DNA of 64,000 nucleotides from Bryoerythrophyllum caledonicum (taxonomy: Eukaryota; Streptophyta; Bryopsida; Pottiales; Pottiaceae): contig OZ020526.1 of the NCBI GenBank assembly GCA_963971425.1, positions 17,451,173 through 17,515,172 of the forward strand, read 5' to 3'. A program made the translations under genes and the position numbers. The notes beneath the pieces are model-generated. The model was given only the letters and a program-made list of their open reading frames with translations, did not search any database and was not told where the DNA came from. Position 1 is the stretch's first letter. Each line of letters starts with the position of its first letter. Of this stretch, positions 33,973 through 47,300 are shown one piece after another.

Positions 33973-35622
33973 GGACAAGAGGGCCATAAGTGGTCACTTT
34001 TAGAGTGATTTGCAAATTTGGTGGACCTATACTTCATCTTTGTTTGATCCACGGCCTAAGTTAAGTTCCTTGGATCCGTGCACTTCCAATGAATGTGGTG
34101 AGAATGTGTATCGAAGTTTGACAAGCAAACTACGCTGATGTTTGTGGTGACCAATTGCGATAAAATGCACCCACTGATGTTCTACATGATCAATTACACT
34201 CGTGGATTCTCCCACGTCTGGTCACCTCCGTCAACCTTAAAGGGTCAATATTGGCCAAACCTAAAATCTCAAATTGGTGGACAGTTTTGGAAACTTTATT
34301 CATAAGTAAATAAACTAGAATTGCTAAAATTTAGATACAAGGCATTAGAATTTAGACATATTATTTGTTACTTTGCACTTGGAATTTTTTTAGTAAATTT
34401 GACAAGCACAAATTACATGCTGCAATTTTTCACAAATCTTATAAAAATCTATTTTCAACGATCACATATTGCATTGTTGAAAATAGGCTGTAATACAAAT
34501 GTTGGTGATTCAAAGGCAACCAATCTTACACAATGAATTTTCTTCTCTTTAGATCCCATGATTTAGAGTAAACTTTATATTCAACTTAAATGGAACTTTA
34601 TTGGTCTCATCCCGCCAAAAAATACGAACATGAAACGATGGAGCGACTAAACTACGAACAAACGAACGAACGACGAACGACGAACGACAAACGCACGAAC
34701 GAACGAACGTCCTTACAACGGTAATGTCCCCAGACTTCTCGATGAAGCTGCCTCAAGTCAATCGTCCTTTAGACTCACCCAGGAAATTCGAATTGCTTCT
34801 CGGCTTTAGTGAAATGTTGTCCACTTTATCATTTAGGGTTTCTCAGGGTTTTGGGTTTCCTGAGCCCGATTTGATGGAGAGATTGATTTTGGATTTATGG
34901 TAGTTTTGGTCGTGGACGGGGATTGATTGACGATTGAATTCAGGCAATGTAAAGTGAGTTTGAATTTCGGTTTTGGGTTGCAGAGGCTTCATCTGATGTG
35001 GAGACTGATTTCATTTTGGCTGAAGAATGACTTGAAGCAGTGTAGTGCGTGATATAATTTTGCCTGTGTTTCTTCAGGAGAAAGGGTGCTGCATTGTGAT
35101 TTGATGGCAAGGATGGCGGCAGGGACTGCAGCCATGATTTTAGGTGGGGCAGTGAACGGCAATCGAATTCAGGCAGTGTTATGGGAGGGTTTTTGAGGCT
35201 TGATAAATAATGAGGAGGAGGATTTGAGTTCATGATAGCTTTGGTCTTGGATGGGGGTTGAATCCATGCAATGTAGTGGGAGCGTGGTTTTTGTGATTTT
35301 CGAGGTTGATTTGGTGAGGAGAATGATTTGAGAATAAGATAGTTTTGGACTTGGACGGGGGCATGGATGGTGAATGAATACAAGTGGTGTGGGTTTGGGT
35401 TTTGGATATGGTTTGAATTCATGGGAGTAGTTTGAATTTTGCGTTTGTTTCTGCAGGAGTGAGGCAGATTTGTGCATCATATATTAACTCATTGGATGAC
35501 AAGGATGGCAGACATGACGGATGGGAAGGGGAGGAGGCACTGGCGGTTCTTTCGGTTTCGTTGATGATATCAGTAGGGGTTTCTAGGAGTTGCATTTCAG
35601 AGTTGGGCATCGGATGTTGATT
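33973..35622 (+). promoter_or_regulatory. Intergenic and leader of the ZRANB3-like gene
   Basis: Holds an ACGA/AACG tetranucleotide microsatellite (34652-34710). From about 34850 to 35470 there are loosely repeated tracts (TGAATTCAGGCA, TTTGGGTT) and several TGCAG acceptor-like sites, so a 5' UTR with an intron is plausible. Minus-strand frames at 34940-35480 are low-complexity and unsupported. Confidence 0.4.
34652..34710. repeat. Imperfect ACGA tetranucleotide microsatellite
   Basis: Units of ACGA/AACG with a few CGACGA interruptions, about 900 bp upstream of the ZRANB3-like start codon. Confidence 0.8.
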
Positions 35623-38600
35623 ATGGAGGTGAGCGAGGAGCAGAAACGGCGCATGGAAGCCAATCGAGCTACAGCGTTAGCTAGAAGGAACGCTAAACTG
35701 CAGCATGCACCTCAGTCGGATGAGAGCTCGACCTTTGAACCGAAAGAGTCACATACATTGAAGCCGTGCACGAATAGTAGGAATCACGCACTCTCTATTC
35801 CAATTGCCGCAGTGATCGAGCGGAAATTAGCTGATGGCCCAGATAATCCGCAACTCCTGCAAGGTTGTGGTGTCGCAGGCAATAGATCAGTGAAAGTTGC
35901 CCTTGAGATATGTGCACCCGACAGGTTCTTCCTCAGTGTGAAGAGTGGGCCTGTCGACCGAGGATTTCTGGAGTCGGTATCATCTGTAAGTATCTTTTCC
36001 TGTGAGGATATGTTATTGTCATTGCTATATCATTATGAACCATGCAAAAATTTTCTCTCTGATGTCAAAGTTTCCCTTTGCGTTCATGTTAAGCATGCAC
36101 AACTCTCATAGACATTGATAGAAAGAAAAAAATTCTGTATTGCCTTTGTTGGCAGCATATCGATTCATGAGACTTTCTCTTTATACATTCACGGTTCTGA
36201 CTTGACATTGACTTGATCAGGCAGCGAAGTGTGAGAATTTGGATCCTTCTGGAGCGTGGCCTGTTTATAATTTGAAAGATTACGACAAGGTGACAGAAGC
36301 ACTGAAGAGCTTGCTTGACGTAGAGTATGAGCGAATACCGTGGTCTACACGTGGGGTGTTGGAGAAGTTTCAGGGGGCAGCAGAATGTGGTGTCCTGGGC
36401 TTTCCCAACCACGTTACGGATCTAGAGGTGGAGCAGTTGCTTCTCAACTTACCGCCTCGTCTGTCAAAAACTCTCCTCCCCTTTCAGAAGGACGGCGTGA
36501 AGTTCGGTTTGCAACGAGGGGGCCGTTGCCTTATTGCTGATGAAATGGGCGTGGGCAAGACGATTCAGGTTAGTGGTTTCAAATATCCGTGTTAAGGCTA
36601 TATTCGTTCGGTTTTTCCCATTGCCAATTATGCTATCTCTTGTAACTATTTCTCCACTTATGTGATAAGTGTAACATGCATCTACGCAATCGAGCGTATT
36701 CAGAATACAGAATTGGTATCAGAGTACTTAAAATGTTAGAATTTGCATCTGAATTATTACCAGTGATACCGAAAACCGCCAATGTAATAACTAAAACAAT
36801 TATTATCTTCGTTGTCATGTTGAGTGGGACATATTAACCATGGTGGCTTGATTTGTTTATTAGGCAATCGCAATAGCATCATGTTACAGAGAAGAAGGCT
36901 CTCTTTTGGTTGTATGTCCAGCCAGCATGCGAAATGTGTGGGCCGACGAGCTGGAGCGTTGGCTTCTTTACCTTTCTCCTTTGGACGTTCATCTTGGTAT
37001 CCTTCTACACGAACTGATCTCTCTCTGGTATCAAGGAAGAGCTTGATCACGTTATCACATATCATGAAAGGATGATTGGCACAGGCCGAGTTTGGGATGG
37101 AGAATGACATAGCTACCATGCTGACACATCCAAACAATTGATTATTTAGGAAACCTTCATTTTTGGAAACATTTTCTGTAGTAGAAGCAGAAAATTTGCT
37201 AAGAGAATGGTCGTTGTTGCAGTTATGGGTCGAAAGAACGACTTGACGGAGGATATGGTGCTTCCCAAGGTTGTTGTCATATCTTATCACATGCTGGCGC
37301 GTCTACGTGAAACCATGTTAGCACGTAAATGGGGGATGGTTATTGTAGATGAAGCTCACAATCTTCGGTGTACCCGCAAAAAACTGGAGTGCGACGAGGT
37401 ATGCGTTGTTATCATTCAATGACCATACTTTGAAAGTTGTAAGCTGGAACAGAATAAGTATACTCCTCTCTGTATTGTGATCGTTTCAGACTATGGTGGT
37501 GCTTGATCTCGTCAAGGATGTGAAGAGAGTTGTACTGCTTACTGGTACGCCGTCACTCTCAAGGTAAGAAACTTTGGCTTTCCTCATTCGTGATGTCAAT
37601 TCAGCTTGCTGATTTGTCCCTTACCTTAGAATCTAATCCATAACATCGTGCCTCTTATGAGTTTTATTTGATTGATGCAGGCCATTTGATATCTTCAACC
37701 AAATCAATTGTTTGTGGTGAGTTGTCATTTTCAGGCTTTTATTCTTACAGAAATATTTGCGTCTTGTAGATATAGTGTCTCACAGCTCATCCGTTTCGCC
37801 ATCTGCAGGCCCAATCTACTCAGCAATAATAAGTACGAGTTTGCTCGGAACTACTGCGGTCTTCAGCATCCTGCTTCCGGTCCGGGTAATTTCAAGGTAT
37901 CTTGTGACAGCTCCTTATCCACTCTTAATGTTGCAAACGACCATAAGATTTTGAATGGGGGACCTTACGAGTTTGATTGGTGAAGATCTGATTTCAAGTA
38001 TTCTTATCCTGTTTGCTCGATGCAACAAATTCCTCTTGACATATTTATCGTTTCTTCGTTCTCAGGACTTTTCGAAAGGCACAAGGCTTCTAGAGCTTAA
38101 TGTCCTCTTGAAGCGGACTGTCATGGTGTGCCTCTTACTTATACAACTTCGAAAGCCAATTTTGTGAATGAATCATTCCGAAACCTGTTTCGAGATCGAA
38201 AATATATATAAAAGGTTTCATTTGATTATATGTAATGCACGTCCGAGGATGTAATTGTCTACCTTCATCTGCCATCTAACCTGAACTAGGGTGAAACGTA
38301 ATGCAGATAAGGAGGTTGAAGACTGACGTATTACAGCAACTGCCTCCAAAGCGACGTCAACTCATTTGCTTACAACTTGCACCTAGGGACATCACTGAAG
38401 CTAAAGCTTTCACTGCTGCATCCGTGACAGCGAGAATTTCAGCTCGATTGGGTGAGCAGGCTTGTAGTTGTGGATTTACGCGGAAGGGAGCTTGTGATTG
38501 TGAAGACGAGAATGAAGACGAGAGCAACGATGAATGCGAAGAAAGGGAGAAACTACCGAAAAGTGGAACCTCTACCAAGTATCTCACGGACCAGGAGATT

Positions 38601-41600
38601 GGAATTGCCAAACTTCGAGGATTACAGGAATGGTTGCGCAATAACTCTATCTTCGCTAGTGGAGAGTTGACTGATGAGACCCGTCAAGGGAAGATGATAA
38701 TATTTGCGCATCATTTGGAGGTCTTGAATTCTGTTCAGGTAACATTTTCCTACTGGCTTGATCTCTCCGAAGAGTTTTCAGTTTATCCGTTCCCTGCCAG
38801 AAATCTTGCAAATGGATAGCTCAATTTTCTGGTTATTTCTTTCTACTTGTTTGTCGAGTTCTAATCATGCTCCATATGTTGGGCTTTTGATCTTTTCTTT
38901 TACCTGTGCACTCTCTACTTGAGTGCAGACGTTCGTACACAGCAAAGGAATAGAATATATCCGCATTGATGGATCGACTCTAGCTCAAGATCGCTTGAAA
39001 GAAGTCAATCGATTTCAGTCGTGCCCGGAGGTATTTCGCGCTTACATCCTTTAGCAGGAGGCTTTAGGTTTATCGTATTTTACCATGATTGTTATTACTG
39101 GATACTTTCTCTTACTGGATACAGCAATTGGCCAATTTCATTTTATTCTGGACCAAGTGGAATGTGCACCTGCGTCTACCTGGGAGTTTCAGCCCTGCTG
39201 GGATTCTGATAGCATCACCGCTTTTTGTTCACCATCTTATCGTCCTTGGGCTGCAGGTGAAGTTGGCTATCGTAGGAGTGACAGCTGCTGGCGTGGGACT
39301 CGATTTCTCTGCAGCACAGAATGTCGTCTTTATTGAACTTCCTAAATCTGCTTCTGAAATGCTTCAGGTATGGCCGCCTCTTTTTCCCATTTTAGGCCAT
39401 TAGATTATTGTTTATATTTCGGAATGACCAATAATGTGAAGGTTATATGTCGCTGAATATATCAACTGTGTCCTTGCTTCTCTTGGACTGATTATAACCC
39501 GTGATGGCATTTACTTTCTTTATTTTGCAGGCTGAAGATAGAGCACATCGCCGAGGGCAGAAGAATGCTGTAAATATCTACATTTTTGCTGCTAAGGTAC
39601 TTCTCTTTTCAGCTTTCTCTAGCTCTTGGGTTTATGAGGTATACTGGTTGAACGAAGACATATGGAGGAATCAGGGTGCATTACCTTTGATAATAGCCGT
39701 CTTTGATTTAACTCACTCGTGACTCTTTGATTTAAACAGGGAACAGCAGATGATAGACACTGGCTGTCTTTGAGTAGGAGTCTCGAACGTATGTCAACGA
39801 TGACCGACGGAGCTCAAACCTCTCTAGAGGCAAGGCACTCTTTCCCCACTGTAATGCTTCACTTTTGGACTTGTTACAAAGAAAGTCGATATTGTGAACC
39901 TCGTCGTTTTTTCGTTTGATTTAGTTATCCATGTTCTTATGGGCGAAATGCTTTAACTCCCGTGCAGATAGAAAGCGTGGTTGATGCTGAGAACGCATGC
40001 CGTCAGAACGATGCATCTGTGATATCAGAAAGCAATGGCATCGACATATTTGAACAATTTTCAGAGGATTCCTGCATAACAACGGAAAGCAACGACATGG
40101 ATACAGACTCATTTTCTCAACAATGGATTAGTTCTCAGTTCGAGGATGTGACTGGTGGGCGAGTAGAGACGAGCGTGGGCTTTCCTGCAAAATCCCTGAT
40201 GTTTGAGGTAACCGAATTTCATTTGGAACGTATATACACTAACAGTTAATCTTCTGTGATATTCGATACTGAGTTACTGAAGTGTGTTTGGACCAGGTTA
40301 GTTCAAACACCGGCCGCGTTCATTTGTTTCTCAGATCCAGCGATGCATGCACGAAGCCCACATCGCTGCAAGCAAACTTCAAGCCTGAGGATCTGGCACA
40401 TTTCGCTGACAGTGGCATTTGTGAACGCGGGGCTCTTCCTAATTGCTTAGCGCACAGCGCTGCTCACAGAGAAGTAACTACATTGTTTTGGGCAGAATAC
40501 AGCACTTTGCGACCTGTTCTTCAGAAACGTCTTCGAGGGCGCCCTCTCTCGCTCCCACTTTGGACAGAACTGGAGTCTCTCAATGACAACAATCAGTATG
40601 TTGCCGGGGTAAAGCTCTACTCCCTCCTTCTGATGGTCTATAGTTCTTATAATAAATGCAAGTGTTTTTAGCCATGGAATCATTGAGATGTCTGGATTCT
40701 TTGCTTGCAGGGCATATTGAAAGGTGGGAGCAAAAGGCGCTGGACTCCTAAAGATGAAGTGGGTCACAATATTCCAGCAGGCGCAGCGTGGCGATTGATC
40801 TCTTATCACAAACGGAATGGTTTGCACAAAACAACAATCGAACAAGCATGGAACGTAGAGGGTGTCCCGCTCTGCAAATATTGTCAGCAGCCTTGCAAGT
40901 AAGACTTAATCATTATTTATTTTTTGGTATTCACAGTTCACATCCTTTATGACAAACCACGGTTTATCCCTTCTTCCTTGATAATGTTTGTAGATACTGT
41001 TGTTTAGAGAGCTTCTCGTGGCCTCTAAGTAGTCGACTTCGGCAGATATTGGCAATGATTCTTATATTCCTTTTCAATGAATTGTTTAAGAATTGTGTAA
41101 GTAGATAGCAACGTCTGGAACATCACTCACGCAGTCTATTCGTGGGTCTCCAGAGGCAAGAAGTCCGTGAGACCTGTGTCCTTCCTGGACTTGTTTTGTC
41201 AATACACTTGTTTTGATCAATTCAATAACAAGACAAATGGCCGGTACATCCGACAGGTATAACCCTGCTTTTCTCTTCCATATTTTCAAATGTTAGCATT
41301 ACCTTTATGATAGGTCCTTTTGCAAAGCAGTGTATGACTTGTCAATAAGTTTCTGAATCATGTGCCGGTGTCTGCAGGAGCTCTTTCAACTCGAGCGCGG
41401 AGTATGTGTAAAGTGCAGTCTTGACTGCCATGCCCTCGTGGTCCGAATAAGACCGTTGCCGCCAGAGTTGCGGCGCGCATATATTCTGGACAAAGCTCCT
41501 CATTTTACTAATCATAAACAAATGTATACTTCATTCCTTTCCAACCTTTAACCTTCCAATTTCCGAATTAAAAAAGCTTGGTCTCTCAAGTGACTCTGAA

Positions 41601-43343
41601 TCTACGATCTCATTTGTTGAAAGTGTTTTTCGTCAGCTAAACCTTGCTGCTATTTACATTGACCAATACTTATTCTTGATTCAAACAGGCTGGAGAAGCT
41701 TGTAAAGGATCCAATAGAAGGCAATGCATGGCATGCTGACCACATCGTTGCAGTGGCTGACGGTGGAGGTAAGCCAAAACCAGTGCTTCTCCGACACTGG
41801 ATCTTTTCCCTAATGGATGATGGTTTTCTGAATCTGACGTTGTAGGCGTGAAATTTAAGAACGTTAACTCGACTCCTAATCTTTGGTTTTTGCTGGGTAC
41901 GAATATCTGGCAGGGGAGTGTGAGTTGGATAATTTTCAGACATTGTGCATCGCGTGCCATGCCAAAGTGACTGCTGAGCAGCATCGCCGCCGCGCATCTG
42001 AGAATAAGAAAATCCGGCAAGATTTGGAGAGAACCAAGAGGAAACTTCGGGAGCGGTCTGAGAGGGACAAGCGTAGGCGTGTAGCACAGGTAAAGATCGC
42101 CTCCAGCAATAATGGTTTTTAGATTTTCGGTCTGTGGTGAAGCTAATAGAAAGACATGCACTGTGTTCGAGAAGATTCTCTGGAATGACCTGAAAAGGAT
42201 GAGGTGGTTACAAAGATTTAAACAGTGGAGAAACTCGTTTGTGTCTTATGTCAGGCTAATACTGATGCGTCTCCCATTTACTCGAGCGAAAGTGAAGATG
42301 ATCAAGACCTTCTTGATATCAAAGTGGCCGGCAGCGCATATTCAACTCCTGACGCACCCACACTGCAACCACCAAGTATGGAAGTGCGCGAATCATCAAA
42401 CGTGAAGCTGAGATTCAATTCGCTTCAAGTGACAGAACGTGCTTCAAAGTTAACATCTCAACCTGTGAGTACAGCATGAACTTTGGTGTAAGGGTTCTTA
42501 GATTTTCGGTCTATGGTGAAGTTTATAGAAAGACATGCGCTGCGTTCGAGAAGATTCTCTGAAATGACCAGGTTTCTTGAAGGACGAGGTGGTTACAACG
42601 AAGTAAACAGTGGAGAAACTCGTTTGTGTTTTATGTCAGGCTAATGCTTCTCCCATGGACTCGAGCGAAAGTGGAGATGGTCAAGATCTTCGTGATATCA
42701 AAGTGGCCGGCAGCGCATATCCAACTCCTGACGCACCCACACTGCAACTACCAAGTATGGAAGGCCGCGAATCATCAAACGTGAAGCTGAGATTTAATCC
42801 GCTTCAACGTGCTTCGAAGTTAATACCTCAACCTGTGAGTACGGAAGGTTATGAACCATTAGAAAACATGACAAGCGCAGTGCCAGTGCAATTACCCACA
42901 GAGAATGCCTTGTTGCAGCAACCTGAAGGGGAGGGCAGTGAATCAAAGCACGGTTTCGTTACAAAGTCGCCCTACTTCCTTGGATGTCAAAACCAGAAAC
43001 CAACATGCAACTCAAGAAGATCTTCGCCACAGGTAATAGCCATTTCGCCACTCAGCTTGTCGTCTTTCTGTCCCGTGTGATAAGTTTCATACTCTACAAA
43101 AGAGGAGTATCCTGTTGAAAACTTCTCTAATTACTGCTTTCGTGTAGCTAACTACTGCGTGTTTGCTTTCAGGTTAATAATATCCTCCTGTCAGGATGCA
43201 AACAGACTATTACGAGTGGCACCTCGGATGCAGTGCGCAGTAATATTCTTGCACCAATAACCAATGAAGAAGTTGTAGAGCTTCCTGTGACAAAGAGGCC
43301 AACTTTCTCATTACGGAGTTTGAACAAGTATCTGAAAATGTGA
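35623..43343 (+). CDS. ZRANB3-like SNF2 annealing helicase with HNH endonuclease
   Basis: Twenty-three exons were placed by splice sites: 35623-35985, 36221-36568, 36864-36996, 37223-37398, 37490-37563, 37681-37716, 37809-37896, 38066-38125, 38307-38738, 38929-39030, 39257-39367, 39531-39596, 39740-39850, 39968-40207, 40297-40608, 40711-40898, 41154-41256, 41378-41523, 41689-41768, 41914-42089, 42255-42464, 42640-43032, 43173-43343. They total 4,119 nt (1,372 residues). The start MEVSEEQKRRMEANRATALA matches plant homologues (Arabidopsis At5g07810). Motifs: LPFQKDGVKFGL, Walker A DEMGVGKT, DEAH (VDEAHN), LLTGTPSLS, VHSKGIEYIRIDGST, TAAGVGLD and the arginine finger DRAHRRGQ. A Cys-rich piece (CKYCQQPC..DLFC) precedes the HNH: WHADHIVAVADGGG and LCIACHAKVT. 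Known role: remodelling and cleaving stalled forks. Introns have mixed phases. Confidence 0.9.
42119..42843 (+). repeat. Tandem duplication of an intron plus exon in the ZRANB3-like gene
   Basis: Unit 1 (42119-42497) and unit 2 (42498 to about 42843) share intron text TTAGATTTTCGGTCTxTGGTG, GTTCGAGAAGATTCTCT and the exon from GCTAAT to CCTCAACCT-like. They encode near-identical segments (DIKVAGSAYSTPDAPTLQPP and DIKVAGSAYPTPDAPTLQLP). Unit 2 lacks 2 and 3 codons (TD; VTE). Confidence 0.9.
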
Positions 43344-44384
43344 TCAGAATGAACCTCTCAGAGTCTTCTTCCCAAGATTATGACCTGCAGCAGGAGCCAA
43401 TATGTAATACTATTCCCTTTTCTCAGGTAACGTCAACCTGACGTGTTCTTAAGTCTCAGCTCGCATAACCTTATTTATCTTCCACTGATTGTTCTTCGTA
43501 TTTCTTTGTAACAGAGATGCATGGCGCTGACGTTCTGAGGAAGGCGAAGCTCTCAAATTTACCTAAGTTTGCCTTTCTGACTTTACACAAACCACAAGGT
43601 GAACATTTGACACAATTGAAGTGTCTCCATTGTTTTCATGAGGCAGTAGAAGTAATCTACTCTAAAAGTCTCACATCGTGAAATAACCGGCTACAGCTGC
43701 TCACTCGCTTGTCATATGCAGGTCATGAAGGTTGAGATTCATCCAGCTTCTGAGAGAACGTCCTTCTCAACTCTTGTAACAGACTTGTAAGAGATAAGAA
43801 CTCCTCAGCTGTGAAAACTTTTACTAGTGCATTCAATGTTATGACAGATATGTTCATATGATTATGCCTCCCATGGATTAAGTGGATGGTAACTGATCGA
43901 ACAGCTCTAGTTTAGTGGCTGAACTTGTTTTCCCCTGAATAGAGGAACCTGTATTCTTTTAACATCAGTAAGAGACGTCTCCATGACGTGACATGATGTG
44001 ACAAAGTAACTAAATTTTCGCAATGAAAAAATCTCACATGTAGCATAGTCTTGGAATTAATCCATTGTTTTCATTACGATTCGAGCCAAATGTGCAAATT
44101 GAAAACTCAGTTCCAGCCTGACATGATCTCAAAATGTTTGTTACGGTAACGAGTCTGTTCTCGAAACGACCTGATCACATCCAAATTTCTATCAATTTGT
44201 GTACACTATTCACTCCGCAAAATTGGGGGGGAAATCTGGCTGCGAAGTAGCGTCTCCCTGAGAAGCATCACCTGCACGGAATGTGACCAGCAATCAACCA
44301 GATCCTAGAGCCCTGAAGCTAAAAATACATCGGGAGCAATAACCTTTCATAGTACACTTTCTACATCGGAGGGAATTGAGGTCA
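43344..44384. other. Gap between convergent genes; spliced-looking 3' tail
   Basis: A second frame overlapping the ZRANB3-like stop (FEQVSENVIRMNLSESSS) runs to a strong donor at 43426/43427 and, after an acceptor at 43514, to TGA at 43536-43538. The rest is 3' UTR and spacer; SMC6 3' UTR begins near 44220. Confidence 0.45.
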
Positions 44385-47300
44385 TTATGAAGGGCGAGGG
44401 GCGGGGATTTCCTGCTTTCTTACAAAAGGCCCCTTTTTCACTGTCGAAATGTCATGCGGAGTGATGAAGATCCATTGCGACCCTTGGCTCACAGCGAAAT
44501 CAACCACCATTTCCAGACTGATTTTCCGGCTCACGGCATCCATGAAGACATCGAACTCATCCATGGCGCGAAACGGAGCCTCGGTCATGTAGTGAAGAGC
44601 CAGCGCAAACGACAGAGTTGAGAAAGAACGTTCACCTCCAGAAAGAGCCCGCGTGTCCTTGACGGCGCTCCCCGAGGCATCTTGCGGCATCTGCACTTCT
44701 AATTTTAAGGTCCTGTTTGGATAATCCACGGTCGTCTTGCCGCTGAAGCCCTTCTTCTTGAGCTGGTGACTGAACCGCCACTGCAATTCCTTTTGGAGAT
44801 AGTTCTGTGTGCGCCCATACTTGTCCAGACGCGTCTTGTACGCAGCATCCAGCTTGGTGATCTTGGCGCAAAACGTGTTATACTGAATCCGCTTCTTCGA
44901 GACTTTCCGCTCGATCCTGTTGCGCTTCTCCAGAAGCTCCTCCAAGGGCTCGCTATTCTCTTGCTCACGCCGAATCTCACTGTTAAGTTTCGTTAGGGCC
45001 TGGCTCCACTTCTCCGGTTCCATCTTGTAGTCATAATCACCGAAGTTGATCACGTCTTCTTCAGGACAAACTAGAAGTGCTTTCTCCTTACTCTCCGCAA
45101 GATCCTTCTCAAAGCCGGCAATTTTCGTTTCATTGAAATTGATATGATGCTCAGCATTCGGCAATGCATTTACTAATTTCCCTTTCTCTGCTTGATTGGT
45201 ACTGAGCTCCTCCTCGAGTCGAACCATCTCCTGCTCCGCGGCTTCAAAGGCAGACAGATCTCCTTTCGCCGACTCACGAAACTCATCTAAGTTGGCCTTG
45301 GCCGCGTCAACTTTCTTGAATGCATTGTCCACTTGAAACTGCATCTTCACAAGAATATCCTCGTGGGTCTGGATCTCATCCCGAGTCTTGGCTATTTCTT
45401 CCTCCAGCTCGTGTACATCGGGTTCAGCCTCCAATGCTGCCTCAGCACGCGCGGCGTTCTGAAGATCCCGGAGCTTGTACTCGTCGGAGCCGATAGCACG
45501 TTCCAGCGTCAACCTCCTCCTTTTCACGGTTTGAAGCTCACCTTGGAATGTTCGAGCAGTTTCTTCAGTTGATCGCTTGCGGTTCTCAGCACCGCGTAAA
45601 TTGCTGGTCAGCGACGCAACCTGCGCATTGGCTTCATTCATTTGATCGTCGATGCGCACGCCCAATCGGCCACGCGTTCGCTGATCCCTTTGTAACACAG
45701 TTTCACTCCCTCCTCTGACAAACAATTTCATGCCGGTCTTCGTGAGCACCTCCTTCACATTATAAGCCACACGAGAATTCTTATCGAAGACGATAGCTTT
45801 GCCTTCATCATAATCCGCTGCAAGGACCAGCCGTTCCACACTCCCCTGAATACAAGAACATCAATTAACTTCTTAAGATGGATTCTCCACAAATACGGAG
45901 TAAAGGAAAGACTAGAAACAAAAAGGGGCTTTTCCTAGCTAGGAAACTGGACTTCGGTGTCAAGGTATAAGACGATAGTACGATCAATGCATTGTAACAC
46001 CATGCAGGAGATATCAGTTTTAAATGGATAACTGAAGACAAATTGTTGCAATGACGTCTGCTGATTCATATCACAAAATCCTTACAAGACTGATTATTAA
46101 CTGCTACGTCTTAGACACTGTTTTCGAAACATCACAGAAGATGCGCTTACCTGATCAATAAGAGTATTCATAACGACGACACTCTCTGTTTGAAGAACAG
46201 ATTTCACCGTAACAAGACTTGGGTCGGGAAGCTGGTGCGGTCTCATTTCCAATGGACCCGCATTGAAATCATAGATAATGATTCGTAGACTTTCGTATTG
46301 TACTCTTTTGGCAATCTGTCGAAGCAACAGCATGTCCCTTTGATTTGCCACTATAAACGCATCCAAGAGCTTCCCAAGTGCTACTTCAATCGCAAGACTC
46401 CACGATGCATCACCTAGAGTAACATGGTTGCCAATGGGCCCAATAGGTGGAGTGGAGAACTCGCGATGTCGCTGTTCAATGCTCTGCAGTAAGTTTAGAA
46501 CTTTGTTTCCTCCGAAGGTAGTCATCTGATTCTGGCGTTGTTCCCGTAAACGACGAATTGAAGCTTGGAGATCCCGGAGACTCCCATTAATGTCATCAAT
46601 CTCAGATCTAATGGTAGCTATTTGCTGCGTAGCAGACTCAATCTTGGTCTGAAAATCTGCTTCTTGTGCCTTCAGGGTTCGCAAATCGTTCTTCTTTGAC
46701 TCAATGGCTTGATTGATAGCGACGAACTGCTGCTCTCTTTCAAGAGCCTCCGCTTGAGTCTGTTGCGCGTGTTTTTGAAGCATTTCCTGAACCTGCCCAT
46801 CGAGTACTCTCAACTGGGATGTGTTTCTCTCAATTTCTCTCCTCTTCCTTCCCATATCCTCTTGGAGTCCCGCACGTTCTCGGATGGCCTCCTGTAATTC
46901 TTGATCTAGCTTTTGCTGAGCATCTTTCAGCTGCCCAGTTGTCAACACAAGCTGATCAATTTGTGCTGACTTCACTTGAATGGCCTCTCGAATGTCATTA
47001 GCCTGCCCCTCTATTAGGCTAATTTTATCCCGACATCTTCTTTCCCTAGCTCGCCATTTATCAAGCAGGGGTTGGTGCTCTTCAATTAGCTTCTGAGTTT
47101 TGTAAACCCACGCCCATGCAAACTTCTTCTTCGCAGCATCTTTTCGTTGGATCAACCGATCAATAGCCTGCGCATTCTGGATCTGCGACTCCAAGGATGA
47201 GAGCTCGTCCATAAACGGCTGCATTTCCACATTGATCTCGTCAATGACGCTCCTTGCGCTCTCAAGATTCTGTTTGATGCCGTTCAGGACATCTTCGACT

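Noticed and set aside
34940..35480. Minus-strand frames opposite the ZRANB3-like leader
   Set aside because: Low-complexity Ser/Pro/Lys translation of loosely repeated leader DNA.
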